From contig JACKHM010000003.1 of the NCBI GenBank assembly GCA_020638995.1, positions 682,001 through 746,000 on the forward strand: a stretch of 64,000 nt of DNA, written 5' to 3'. Under the pieces are notes generated by a model that saw nothing but the letters and a program-made list of their open reading frames with translations, had not been told where the DNA came from and ran no database searches. This document shows, one piece after another, positions 1-9,070 of the stretch (the first letter of the stretch is position 1; each line of letters begins with the position of its first letter). The position numbers and the translations under genes are program-made. This DNA comes from Planctomycetaceae bacterium (lineage in GTDB: Bacteria > Planctomycetota > Planctomycetia > Pirellulales > Pirellulaceae).

Positions 1-1180
1 CCTTCTGATCTCGACCGGGAAGGTCGAGAAAGAAGATGCCATCGAACCTCTCGCTTCGTCCGAACTCGGGTGGCAGTTTGGTAATGTCGTTGCTGGTGCA
101 AACCACAAACACATCGCTCTCGTGATCGTTGAGCCAGCTTAAAAACGCGCCAAACATCCGAGCGGATACTCCGCTGTCGGTCTGACCCGAGTTGCCGACG
201 CCGGCGAATGCCTTTTCGATCTCGTCGATCATCAACACGCATGGAGCCATCGCGTCGATGATCTGCAATGCCTTCCGCGTTCGCTCTTCGCTTTGCCCGA
301 CGAGTGAACCCATTAAGCTGCCAACATCGAGGTTCAGCACGGGCCGTCCGACTTCGTTGCCGAGCGTCTTGCAGAACTGCGATTTCCCGCATCCCGGCGG
401 CGACAACATGAGCACACCGCGCGGCCGCAACTTTGAGTTACTTCGATTTGGTTGCAGCAACGCACGCTTGGTAAATGTCTTGAGCGACGTGAGTCCTCCG
501 AGACTATTGAAATCTTCAACACCACGATGCAAAGTTAGCAAGCCGCTTTTCTTCAGCATCTGGGACTTCTGCTCCCACAGGGTCTCGGCGGTCAGCCTTC
601 CTTCTCGAACGAGCGACAAACTAAACGCCGCTTCCGCTTCGTATCGAGTCAGGCCCACTGCCGCGTCAAAGATTTGTTCCCGCTCCTGCCCTTCTGGCAG
701 CTCACCTTCCTCGGTGGCAATTGCCGTCGCGATCTCAGCGAGTTGCTCACGGTCAGGCAGTTCGTGTTCGAGCACAACGAACAGCTTTTCCAACTCGACC
801 GGGATCTGCACGATCGGTGACAGTACGACAATGAACGTGCGGTTTTGTTTGCCAGCGAGAACCTGCTGTGCGAGGGCCTGCACGATCTCTGCTGACTGCG
901 TGAAGCGATGGAAGTTTTGCAGGATGAGTATGGACGTGCCTTCTGGTGTGGCCAGCGAGTTGACCGCTCGGATCGCGGCCAGTGGATCTGAACCGCCAGA
1001 TTCTGTTTCCGCGCCCGATACTCGCAACCCTTGCTCGATGTCCCATATCGCGAGCCGCCATTCTTCCTCACGACACAATTGCGAGATTGCAGTAATCGCG
1101 TCCTGATGTTCGTGACTTTCAATCCATAGGCCGGTGAAGCACGCGCGTACGTATTCCCCGAGCCGCTCAGTAAGCGACAT
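1..1180 (-). CDS. AAA+ ATPase, Ycf46-like (partial)
   Basis: Open at the left window edge; about 393 codons are visible, beginning MSLTERLGEYVR. The ATG at 1180 follows an AGGAAAG ribosome binding site. The N-terminal half resembles a degenerate P-loop domain. The C-terminal half has Walker A PPGCGKSQ and Walker B VLMIDEIE, as in Ycf46-type AAA+ proteins of cyanobacteria and planctomycetes. It follows the DUF2997 and DUF1257 genes on the same strand, a grouping that recurs in both phyla. Function is unknown; an unfoldase or remodelling role is inference. The C terminus lies outside the window. Confidence 0.8.
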   Translation of the reverse strand, partial: MSLTERLGEYVRACFTGLWIESHEHQDAITAISQLCREEEWRLAIWDIEQGLRVSGAETESGGSDPLAAIRAVNSLATPEGTSILILQNFHRFTQSAEIVQALAQQVLAGKQNRTFIVVLSPIVQIPVELEKLFVVLEHELPDREQLAEIATAIATEEGELPEGQEREQIFDAAVGLTRYEAEAAFSLSLVREGRLTAETLWEQKSQMLKKSGLLTLHRGVEDFNSLGGLTSLKTFTKRALLQPNRSNSKLRPRGVLMLSPPGCGKSQFCKTLGNEVGRPVLNLDVGSLMGSLVGQSEERTRKALQIIDAMAPCVLMIDEIEKAFAGVGNSGQTDSGVSARMFGAFLSWLNDHESDVFVVCTSNDITKLPPEFGRSERFDGIFFLDLPGRDQK

Positions 1181-1244
1181 ATTGTCTTTCCTTTGGGTTT
1201 GATGGAGATGTTAGTTGAGTGCTACAAGAGAGAGCTTGAAGTGC

Positions 1245-1439
1245 TCAGTAGCCTTGGCCCGTTTGTTGTTGCGTCGTTGCAGCTTGATGAAACTCAGGCT
1301 TGAGAAGTTCGTCCACATGTTGGCCGAGTGCCTGTTCAATGAATCGGCTGGCCTCGCGACACTCGCCGCCGGTGAAGCCTTTCGTTTCGACACGAGACTT
1401 GCCATCTGGGGCCACGATGATTTCGATTGTCTTACTCAA
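1245..1439 (-). CDS. DUF2997 family small protein
   Basis: 64 residues. The start is a TTG (1437-1439) that overlaps the TGA of the upstream DUF1257 gene, which supports translational coupling. The N terminus SKTIEIIVAPDGKSRVETKG and the conserved GGEC segment with a following helix are typical of DUF2997. Function is unknown. It lies between DUF1257 and the AAA+ ATPase in a three-gene operon. Confidence 0.8.
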   Translation of the reverse strand: MSKTIEIIVAPDGKSRVETKGFTGGECREASRFIEQALGQHVDELLKPEFHQAATTQQQTGQGY

Positions 1440-1804
1440 GCGGCACCTCCTACCTGCACGACGACCTTGATGCTACCGTCTGCGAGTTGCTGTTCAGTCA
1501 CGCTGTGGCCCCGTTTTCGCGACTCGATTTTCGTCTTTTCAACGGCGTAACTTTGCATATATTGAGCGAGGTGTCTCTGTTCGCCCCACCGCCCGCCGTA
1601 GTTGTCGAAGTCGACTTTTCCTGTGGCAACGTCGCAGACGATCGGGTAACGCCACTCTGGCAACTGCACGGCCCAGCCCGTAGCTGAGCTAGTAAACAAC
1701 TTCGTTTCGCCGAAGACTGGCTCCGGCAAACGAAGCCGATCACACGCGGCACTAATGGCGGCGGGATCTCGAATCTCAGTTTGAATCTGCACGATGTGGG
1801 ACAC
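1436..1804 (-). CDS. DUF1257 (Ycf35-like) protein
   Basis: 122 residues beginning MSHIVQIQTEIRDPAAISAAC. The order of motifs, with a central GWAVQLPEWRYPIVCD and FDNYGGRWG, matches DUF1257/Ycf35 proteins, which usually sit beside DUF2997 and an AAA+ ATPase, as here. It is the first gene of that operon. No enzymatic residues are recognised and the function is unknown. Confidence 0.85.
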   Translation of the reverse strand: MSHIVQIQTEIRDPAAISAACDRLRLPEPVFGETKLFTSSATGWAVQLPEWRYPIVCDVATGKVDFDNYGGRWGEQRHLAQYMQSYAVEKTKIESRKRGHSVTEQQLADGSIKVVVQVGGAA

Positions 1805-2128
1805 GTTTGATCCTCCAGTAATGCGGGATTAAAAGGAACTTGTTCATTGGGGACATGGTGATCTATAACCACGTTCTAGCGTCTCAAGAACTTGCTTCTT
1901 GGGTCGAACTCGACGTCAGAACGAAGCCACAAATGTTAAGCCATTGGCCTCACCTTATATGACGCATCTGAGCTTCGGTTTAAGTTCGATCGCGTGCCTT
2001 GGCTGCTTCCGCCCTTCGGATCAGCTTGGTAAGCTCGGCACTTGTCGCCGTCCATAGCAAAGATTGGACGAGCCTATAATCTGTAACGGATGCTGCGGTG
2101 AGTTGCTGGCGAAGCGGTCGGTTAAGCT
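1805..2128. other. Divergent intergenic region
   Basis: 324 bases between the minus-strand DUF1257 operon and the plus-strand helicase gene. It presumably holds both promoters. I see no convincing small gene, repeat or RNA in it. Confidence 0.5.
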
Positions 2129-4114
2129 ATGAAGCGAACGGAACTCGCGAATTTGATCCGCAACACGGGATGCCGAGTCATTGGTGCCGAGGATGCAAGC
2201 AATGACGCGCAGCGCGAAGTTCTTGCTGCGTTGATTGCGGGTCACAACGAATCTGATTCTACGATACTCTGCGAGCCGAGCTTGGCGAGGAAAACGACTC
2301 GACCACCTGACGCCGTTCTAGTTGATCTAATCGCTGGTGTTCACGTCATCGAAGTCAAAGGCATCACGCTCGATCAAATCGAAGCGTTGGAGCCGGGAGG
2401 CCAATTTCGGATTCGTTACAACGGGATGACACTCGGCAAGAACCCATTTGCTCAAGTTCGTAACGCCATGTTCGATATCAAGGATGCTGTCGAGCGGCAC
2501 TTTCCCGCCGAACTGGTTCTGCCATTCAAGTATTGGGTTGCTCTGGCCACCATCAGTCGAGAGCAATGGCTAGAGAAATGGGGCAAAGACGCGTTCTGTC
2601 CGCCAGAGCTTCTTTTTTCGGATGATCTGCCTGCTCTTTCTCAACGACTTCGAGCGATTGGCCAATCGTCTTTGGATAAGCACAGCCTGAAGTGCTGGCC
2701 CACCGATCAGATTCAATGCGTCTGGCGTGCCTTTGGCGATTCGTCAGTCTTGTTTCCACGTCCTGAAGAACGTCAGCCTCGTCGTGTTCAGGAAGGAACC
2801 CTCGGCGAAATGTTTGACGAAGCTGCCGAGACCTACAAGGCGCTCTCCGACGAGCAGCAGAAACTCTCCGCACAGCGTTGGGAGAAAGGGCCACGGCTGG
2901 TCCGAGGCGTTGCTGGGAGCGGCAAGACCATTGTATTGGCTAATAACCTTGCCCGGCGAACGCAACGGTCGCTGTCCGGCCAATTCGACCTGTTCGCCGA
3001 GAATCGCCAGCCCAGGATTGCTGTAGTTTGTTTTAATCGCACGCTGGTTCCGTTCATCACCAAGAAGATCGAGATTGCTTATCGGCAAAGGACCGGTCAA
3101 TCGCTGCCCGACAACATCGTCGAGGTCTGGTCCTACAACCGGTTGATGTGGAATCTGTCGCAGAAGGGGGTTTGGCGATACCAGAAGTTCGACGACACCG
3201 ACGATACCTCGCGTGCGAGTCAGTACCTCAAGGAACTCTTGTTCGCCAAGGAGAATGACCCCTCGGCCTTTGAACGATGCAGTTTCGATGCCATCTATAT
3301 CGACGAAGGACAAGACTTCTTGGAGGAAGAATTCCGGTTGCTCAAGGAGCTTTGTCGCACCGACGCGAATCGCGAGCCGAGTCTCTTCGTGTTCTACGAC
3401 GACGCTCAGAACCTGTACGGACGGCGGCGGCCAAACTGGCATTCGTTGGGTCTGAATGTCGTTGGACGTTCGCATGTTATGTCGGAGTGTTTCCGCAATA
3501 CCAAGCAGATCGTCGAAGCGACGTTCAATGTTTTGTACGGCACTTTCGCAATCGAAAAGTCGCAAGTTCCCACTAAGGCATTCGGCGACATCGGAACGAT
3601 GGAGGAGAAAGACCTGCTTCACAATGAAGACGGCGTCTGGAGGGTCCGGTTCGCGAAACGCAGCGGGCTCAAACCAAAAGTCACCGTGGCCGATGGTAGG
3701 CCCAAACAATGGGCTGAGATCGTGCAACGGCTTCGGTGGTTGACGGAGGAGCAGCAGGTTCGCCCTGAAGACATTAACATCTTGGTCTACTACAAAAATC
3801 AAGTCGAGAAGTTAGTGGCAGCGGTGGAGGCAGCGAGGCTTCCTGCCATCGAAGGAGTCCACGTTGCCACGACGAAGAAGGACGAGTTGCTCCGCAAACG
3901 CGGCTGGCTCTCGATTTCAACCGTGGCGTCGGCCAAGGGGTACGATGCGTATTGTGTTCTGCTTGCGAACGGAAATGAGTTCCCCACCGACGTTCAAGGA
4001 AGGGCAAGCTTCTACGTAGCCTGCACCCGAGCAATCGAATACTTGGAAGTCTTTGCCACGAGTCGGTCGGGACTGGTTGTTGAAATGGAAAGAGCCGTGG
4101 CGGTGCTAAACTAA
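2129..4114 (+). CDS. NERD nuclease-like domain fused to UvrD/Rep-type helicase
   Basis: 661 residues. Residues about 55-115 carry PPDAVLVDLIAGVHVIEVKG, the PD-ExK-like core of a NERD (nuclease-related) domain. A superfamily 1 helicase follows: Walker A GVAGSGKT near residue 262, Walker B YIDEGQDF near 390, FYDDAQNLYG near 422, and C-terminal motifs including YVACTRA near 632. Such fusions are common in defence islands and are thought to act on invading DNA; here that role is inferred from domains and neighbours. The gene stands alone on the plus strand between two minus-strand operons. Confidence 0.85.
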   Translation: MKRTELANLIRNTGCRVIGAEDASNDAQREVLAALIAGHNESDSTILCEPSLARKTTRPPDAVLVDLIAGVHVIEVKGITLDQIEALEPGGQFRIRYNGMTLGKNPFAQVRNAMFDIKDAVERHFPAELVLPFKYWVALATISREQWLEKWGKDAFCPPELLFSDDLPALSQRLRAIGQSSLDKHSLKCWPTDQIQCVWRAFGDSSVLFPRPEERQPRRVQEGTLGEMFDEAAETYKALSDEQQKLSAQRWEKGPRLVRGVAGSGKTIVLANNLARRTQRSLSGQFDLFAENRQPRIAVVCFNRTLVPFITKKIEIAYRQRTGQSLPDNIVEVWSYNRLMWNLSQKGVWRYQKFDDTDDTSRASQYLKELLFAKENDPSAFERCSFDAIYIDEGQDFLEEEFRLLKELCRTDANREPSLFVFYDDAQNLYGRRRPNWHSLGLNVVGRSHVMSECFRNTKQIVEATFNVLYGTFAIEKSQVPTKAFGDIGTMEEKDLLHNEDGVWRVRFAKRSGLKPKVTVADGRPKQWAEIVQRLRWLTEEQQVRPEDINILVYYKNQVEKLVAAVEAARLPAIEGVHVATTKKDELLRKRGWLSISTVASAKGYDAYCVLLANGNEFPTDVQGRASFYVACTRAIEYLEVFATSRSGLVVEMERAVAVLN

Positions 4115-4195
4115 GATCATCGGTCGTGATTCTGAGGAAGTGATCAAGGAGTACGGTGGACCGCTGACGGCACAAGTCGACGCCGAATCAGTTGC

Positions 4196-5098
4196 TTAGG
4201 TGCCAGTAATGGAGAAGAGTTCGTTCAACCAGGTAAGTCGTTGGCTTTTGATCGAGTAATCAACAATGAGTTCGGCACACACGCCGTCATCTAGCAGGGA
4301 GACGGTGTCGTGCGTGAACTTATCGTCACGTCCATCGTCGAGTCCCTTACCAAACATCACGCCGCCTCGGTCAGTGAGGATATACCGATTGTGCATCTGA
4401 TCTTTGCCCCAACGGACGACCGATAACGCGACACCTGTCGGCAGATGTGGCCGTACCCATTGATCTAGGTCTCTCTGGAAGTTCGCTTTGTCTGTGTTTT
4501 GATTACCGCCGTGGTATTCGATTCGAGTTGGCATTTTACGCCTGCCTCTATTGGCCATCGCATGCAGGAACAACTTTAGCGGATCGGTGTATCTTCGCGC
4601 GCCAGGGTCGAAATACGGATCAATAAAAACAATCTCATCTGAAAGCGACAAAAGGAGCGAGACGCATGTCATCATGGCGACGGCATCACGTTTGACTTGT
4701 ATGGAAACAGGAATCTTCCACAGCTTGTGTGGCTTCGTTGGGTCGAGCGATTTGCCGTCAAGCAAGTTCTTCGTCGTGCCTTTCTTCGTTGTTGTCGCGA
4801 TCGCATGAAAAGGACGCTTCTTGTTCTCCTCAATAGCATTCTTCAGCCAGCTATGCGAGTCGTTGTAGTCGTGCTCACGAGTAATCATCTCTCGTTCAAG
4901 ACGATCGAGGGCCTCCGTGATCATGAGAAATTCCTTATCCTTCGCCGCCCTATTTGCAACTTCTTTCACCATTCGCTTCCACGTTGTTGGGAACTCCGAT
5001 AGAAGGCGGCCATGAGGTACCCCGAACTGCGAGATGTAGAACCTGAAGTCGTTCCACGTCCCTAACAAGGCTGGATCAAGAGCATATTCCGCTATCAT
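4196..5098 (-). CDS. PLD-like/hypothetical protein, last gene of the defence operon
   Basis: 300 residues from the ATG at 5098, which overlaps the stop of the upstream ATPase gene (TGATG). An in-frame start at 5143 lies inside the ATPase and is less likely. The C-terminal part contains DEIVFIDPYFD and MHNRYILTDRGGVMFGKGLD. These resemble the distal beta-strand and catalytic H-x-R/K-x4-D strand of phospholipase D-like phosphodiesterases. Only one such motif is clear, so enzymatic activity is uncertain. Coupling to the upstream ATPase suggests it is its effector or partner. Confidence 0.65.
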   Translation of the reverse strand: MIAEYALDPALLGTWNDFRFYISQFGVPHGRLLSEFPTTWKRMVKEVANRAAKDKEFLMITEALDRLEREMITREHDYNDSHSWLKNAIEENKKRPFHAIATTTKKGTTKNLLDGKSLDPTKPHKLWKIPVSIQVKRDAVAMMTCVSLLLSLSDEIVFIDPYFDPGARRYTDPLKLFLHAMANRGRRKMPTRIEYHGGNQNTDKANFQRDLDQWVRPHLPTGVALSVVRWGKDQMHNRYILTDRGGVMFGKGLDDGRDDKFTHDTVSLLDDGVCAELIVDYSIKSQRLTWLNELFSITGT

Positions 5099-7077
5099 CA
5101 GAACAGCTCCTCGGCTCGCTCGCGGAAGAATCCGTAGGGCCACTTGTCGATGAACTCCCCCGTCTCGTCGATGTTTATCCGCTTTGTCGTAACTCCGGCG
5201 GGCGTCCGTTCGACAAAGTAAACTGCCACATCGGTTGGTAGCAAACCGTTGACGCCCTCAGGTAGTGTGTTCTCCGAAGTTTCCTGAATTCGGCGGAGTA
5301 TTCGCAACATCAGGTGCTCGCCGTGCGTTTCCAAGATGAAACGACATTGCTTCTGGTGGACGGTTTCAATGAACAAGTCGCCCAGTCCGACTTCGACGGA
5401 CGGATGGTTGTGCAGCTCAGGCTGTTCAATTAGGAACATGCCGTGCTGGTCAGGTTTGTCACGATTGGTTTGCGAGGTAACGCCGGCCACGACTACCGGC
5501 ACCAACTGAGCGATCCCAATAGCACAGTCGTGTGGGTCAATACGGATATTGAGCATTTGGTCGAAAAGCTGGACTTTTACAGATTCCGGGCGTGAAAAAA
5601 TCAGTTCACGAATGCGTTCTATTTCGTCGAGGTAGTCGTCCGCTTCCAGTCGCTGCATTTCCAGGCCGTCGCTGGGCAGCTCGCGCACCTTTCTCCGCAC
5701 GATCTCGTGACGCGTCCCGAGACGCTTATCAGCGGCGAGCCATTCGCTAATCTCGGTTAGCGTTTCGTCGGAGCATTCTGCAAGAACATCCCAGGCAGCT
5801 AATCCAGTTGCCCAACGAGATCGGTCTGGCGTGCTTGGTATCACGAACTGACGCGAAGGAATTTCTCGAAGCGGCCCGACATACCGGCAGGCATCGAGTG
5901 CATTCATAAGCGTGCGTCCCGGAACGATCAATAGGCGACTGAGTAACGCGCTTACGAAATCGAGATCCGCCTGATCGGCATCGACGTCATCTTCTGTTGT
6001 TGCCAGTGGCTCAAACTGGATATCAAGAGGCAGATACCAGTTCGGTAGGGCATCCTCGCTATTGAGCACTAGTGTGTGGGCTTTTCGTTCGACGTCTCCG
6101 GCGTTGAGGCCAACTTCGTCTGCCCACGTCTGAATAGCAATGGCTGCTTCGTCGGGAAGCCAACCGTCTTTTCCGAAAAATCTGACAGCGACGACTCCCA
6201 CTCTTCCACCATCGATCCGATACAAAAACGCCTCAAATGCGCGCCCAGACGCGTCCTCGTGGAGGATGCGCCGCACTTCCAAATCGCCCAATTGCCGCAA
6301 GTGGGCGAGTGATTCCAGCTCCGTGACCATGTTAACGGGATCGTTGGTGTTAGGTCGCTCCGTACCTTCGATTTCGTCGACTTCAGGACGGCTGCTGTCA
6401 TCAAGCAGCGATTGCAAACCAGGAATTACAATCGGAATGGCGTCCAGATATAGTTCTTCGGCGGGCGTGCGAAAGCTGTGGTGGAAATAGTCGAGCACGC
6501 CAATCGAGTCGTTTGGACCTTTGTGGGACCATCTAAGAACAGGATGGGACGGATCAACATGCAGCAGCACAGAACCACCGACAAGACGGAAGTCCTCGAT
6601 CTCGGCAAACTGTTGCTCGTCGAGTTCGACGATGTACTTGGATACAAACGGCCGCCGCCGCGATTCGTCCCAGCTCAAATCGATCTGCACCGACGCTGAC
6701 CAAACGTCCGACCCGATGTTATCGGCGTCGACACTGACCCAGTCGACATCAACCACGCGTTCGTCGATTCGCCACTCTTGGTCAAGGCTGACCGAAGACA
6801 GATCCAACTCGAACCGCAGTCGGATATTCCGCTGTTGTTCATGCTGATGGACGAAACATGGGAATCCACCAAGGTCAACGACGGAACCACCGAGTTCCGT
6901 CTTGTCGGGATTTCGGTTGCCGCGCACAAGCACTTCGTAGGCAAGCAGAATCGCGTGGAAGATTGTGCTCTTGCCGGCGCTGTTGCTGCCAAACAGTAAA
7001 GTCACCGGTTCGAGGTCCAGCTTGACGCCAGGCTCGCCGATGCCCTTAAAATTCTCGATGTAGATTCCTGTGATCAT
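5098..7077 (-). CDS. AAA family ATPase (DUF3696 / SMC-like)
   Basis: 659 residues. The N terminus MITGIYIENFKGIGEPGVKL and Walker A LLFGSNSAGKST (about 28-39) are typical of SMC/OLD-type ATPases. The C-terminal LIEQPELHNHPSVEVGLGDL is Walker B and FILETHGEHLMLRI is the D-loop/H-loop region of the DUF3696 group. No TOPRIM domain is visible, so it is not a classical OLD nuclease. The start overlaps the stop of the upstream gene by four bases (ATGA). In this context it is probably the sensor or motor of a defence module. Confidence 0.85.
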   Translation of the reverse strand: MITGIYIENFKGIGEPGVKLDLEPVTLLFGSNSAGKSTIFHAILLAYEVLVRGNRNPDKTELGGSVVDLGGFPCFVHQHEQQRNIRLRFELDLSSVSLDQEWRIDERVVDVDWVSVDADNIGSDVWSASVQIDLSWDESRRRPFVSKYIVELDEQQFAEIEDFRLVGGSVLLHVDPSHPVLRWSHKGPNDSIGVLDYFHHSFRTPAEELYLDAIPIVIPGLQSLLDDSSRPEVDEIEGTERPNTNDPVNMVTELESLAHLRQLGDLEVRRILHEDASGRAFEAFLYRIDGGRVGVVAVRFFGKDGWLPDEAAIAIQTWADEVGLNAGDVERKAHTLVLNSEDALPNWYLPLDIQFEPLATTEDDVDADQADLDFVSALLSRLLIVPGRTLMNALDACRYVGPLREIPSRQFVIPSTPDRSRWATGLAAWDVLAECSDETLTEISEWLAADKRLGTRHEIVRRKVRELPSDGLEMQRLEADDYLDEIERIRELIFSRPESVKVQLFDQMLNIRIDPHDCAIGIAQLVPVVVAGVTSQTNRDKPDQHGMFLIEQPELHNHPSVEVGLGDLFIETVHQKQCRFILETHGEHLMLRILRRIQETSENTLPEGVNGLLPTDVAVYFVERTPAGVTTKRINIDETGEFIDKWPYGFFRERAEELF

Positions 7078-7838
7078 TTTTGATTGCCGTCCATAGTTGG
7101 TGTGCCCACAACGGCATCGTCTTTACCAGCATGCGAGTTTGCACCCGGCGTGTACGCATCGACGATCTCGTTCAGCTCTTGGAGCTTGTCCGTCTGATCA
7201 GGCCGTGGGATGAACAAAGCCTTTGCTCTGGTGATCTTGGTGAAAAGTGGTTGCCCGTCGCGGAAACGAATGGACCTGCCAAGTGCAGTCTCGTAAATTG
7301 TCCACACAGACTCCCAACTGCCATACTGCGGCTTGTGCTGGTAAACACAGGTGATTCCGTTTGTTGCTTTCACGACCCACCGCAGTTCATCCCAATAGAT
7401 GTAACAGGGATCGGCATTCCTTTTCGACTTGGCTGCTTCGTTCTTTTTGTCGGTGGCGATTCCGGTACTCAGATCCCAGAACACAATGTCGGCGTCGAGT
7501 CGATTGGCATCGGTGGTGACCGTTTCCAGATACTCAATGCGGTCTTCTTTGGGTTTGGGGAACTCAGCACAGTTTATCCCGGTGATTCCGGGAAGTTGAT
7601 CACGCCAAAGACTCTCATCGGTGAGGTGTCTACTGAGATCGAGATGCTTCAAATACGGATACGCAGCCATAGATCGCCATGAATTTGGCGGATCGTCCTT
7701 TTGCACGTCGATCTTCGACTTCTTATCAATGCGAAACTCGGCACAGACAACCCAGTAAACTCGCAAGTCGCGAGTAAGGTGAATGAAGAAATCGTTCTTG
7801 CGGAGACTTACGTCGTCGGTGAGATAAGCTTCGTTCAT
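7074..7838 (-). CDS. Hypothetical protein in TIR-ATPase operon
   Basis: 254 residues from the ATG at 7838 (MNEAYLTDDVSLRKNDFFIH). That start overlaps the stop of the TIR-like gene by ATGA; a longer reading frame to 7901 has no support. It is rich in Trp, Asp and Tyr, with WVVCAEFRID, DADIVFWDLSTG and YIYWDELRWVVKA. I see no membrane segment. I do not recognise a named family. Overlap with both neighbours makes it an obligate operon member. Confidence 0.6.
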   Translation of the reverse strand: MNEAYLTDDVSLRKNDFFIHLTRDLRVYWVVCAEFRIDKKSKIDVQKDDPPNSWRSMAAYPYLKHLDLSRHLTDESLWRDQLPGITGINCAEFPKPKEDRIEYLETVTTDANRLDADIVFWDLSTGIATDKKNEAAKSKRNADPCYIYWDELRWVVKATNGITCVYQHKPQYGSWESVWTIYETALGRSIRFRDGQPLFTKITRAKALFIPRPDQTDKLQELNEIVDAYTPGANSHAGKDDAVVGTPTMDGNQK

Positions 7839-9070
7839 TCTGCTGGCTCCGTGGGCTCTGGCATCTCTACTAAAGTTGCCAGGAAGTCGGCATCGATCCA
7901 CTCCTGTAACGTTTTGCTCTGTTCGCCAACGTTGAACCGCATGGTGAGTTGCTGCTCAAAAGGCTGCGGGAGATTGTCAGCAAATATTCGGCACTTGAGG
8001 GTGATTTCCGGCGACTTCGTTGTTCCAAGAAAACAGCATGACGTCCACGCCGTTCGCTTTGCCTGGATCGATTCAAGTTCGGCGCGGATTATCGTCTGCT
8101 CCTCGCCGGTCTTAACGGTAAGCCAGTTCGGCGGCGTAGCCGCTAACGCGCTGCGAAAGCCGCGACCGAGTCGCACGCTGTAGCTTGGTTCGTCAGGAAA
8201 CGACTCTTCATCGTAGGCGGCCAGTGGAAAGTCAGGCGTATCGATCTTGATTTCAAGCCGAGGCGACTTTAGAGACTCGGAAGAGTTGTTCGTGATTGCA
8301 AAGGCGACGCGTTGTGTCAAGTTACGGCAGAATGTGTACTTACCAACTTCCTCGAAGTAGTTGGAGTTTGTGAGCGGATCGATGCCACCGAATGGCCCGC
8401 TGTTTCGGACTGACTTTGGAAATTTGTGGTCGCGAACATCGGAGAACTCGACCAACGTTACGCTGCATTCAAGCTCGTGCCCTAACAATTGCTCTGTGTC
8501 CAGATCACAGAACTGGATGTCGAGGATGGACTGGCGGGTGAGTTTGAGAATGTCTTTCAGGCGGCTTTTGAAGATCCCCGCCAGCCTTTCCTTGGCGGCT
8601 TTGACTTCTTCTGGCGTTGGGTCTTGGGACAGCGTGTAGGAGATGACTCGGCGTTCCGGGATGTCGAACGGGAGTTGGTCGATCGGGCCGTAGAAGTCGT
8701 TGCAGACAGGCAGAATGCGGTCCCAGCCACATGATTTGATGGCGTATCCCAGTTCAATTGAAACGTTGGGATTCGGCGTCGGGCGTGCTGGTGGATCGCG
8801 GCGGACGTCGGCCGAGTTGATGATGGAAACATCAGCGACAAAGGCGGTGCAGTTGTCGATCTTTTCCAGGATGGCGTCGAGTATGACCGGCGACCCGCTG
8901 ACGCCTTTGGTATCGCGGTCGAGACTGGGGACGACGTCCAGATCGTCCTCACGGCCAAGTTGACGGATGGCCGTGTTGAGACAGCCCTCGATAAGGTTGC
9001 GCGTGGTCTTGCCGTGGAGATCGGACTCCCATGAATAGAATACGGTTGCCTGCGTCAGATCACCGCTCAC
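7835..9070 (-). CDS. TIR-like nucleotide-binding protein
   Basis: 411 residues with a GTG start placed directly after the hsdS stop (TAGGTG). The N-terminal 150 residues show VFYSWESDLHGKTTRNLIEG, DTKGVSGSPVI, FVADVSIIN and NPNVSIELGYAI. This is the pattern of a TIR-like/STIR-type domain family with the usual Asn-Val-x-x-Glu-x-Gly-Tyr-Ala signature near the active-site Glu. The C-terminal half is beta-rich and not recognised. It is likely an NAD-consuming or nucleotide-sensing effector; that activity is inferred from the family. Confidence 0.7.
   Translation of the reverse strand: MSGDLTQATVFYSWESDLHGKTTRNLIEGCLNTAIRQLGREDDLDVVPSLDRDTKGVSGSPVILDAILEKIDNCTAFVADVSIINSADVRRDPPARPTPNPNVSIELGYAIKSCGWDRILPVCNDFYGPIDQLPFDIPERRVISYTLSQDPTPEEVKAAKERLAGIFKSRLKDILKLTRQSILDIQFCDLDTEQLLGHELECSVTLVEFSDVRDHKFPKSVRNSGPFGGIDPLTNSNYFEEVGKYTFCRNLTQRVAFAITNNSSESLKSPRLEIKIDTPDFPLAAYDEESFPDEPSYSVRLGRGFRSALAATPPNWLTVKTGEEQTIIRAELESIQAKRTAWTSCCFLGTTKSPEITLKCRIFADNLPQPFEQQLTMRFNVGEQSKTLQEWIDADFLATLVEMPEPTEPAE

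Noticed and set aside
192..1106. 304-codon plus-strand frame
   Set aside because: Shadow of the minus-strand AAA+ ATPase gene; Ser/Arg-rich composition and no domain.
2744..3802. 352-codon minus-strand frame
   Set aside because: Antisense shadow of the NERD helicase, whose motifs are unmistakable.
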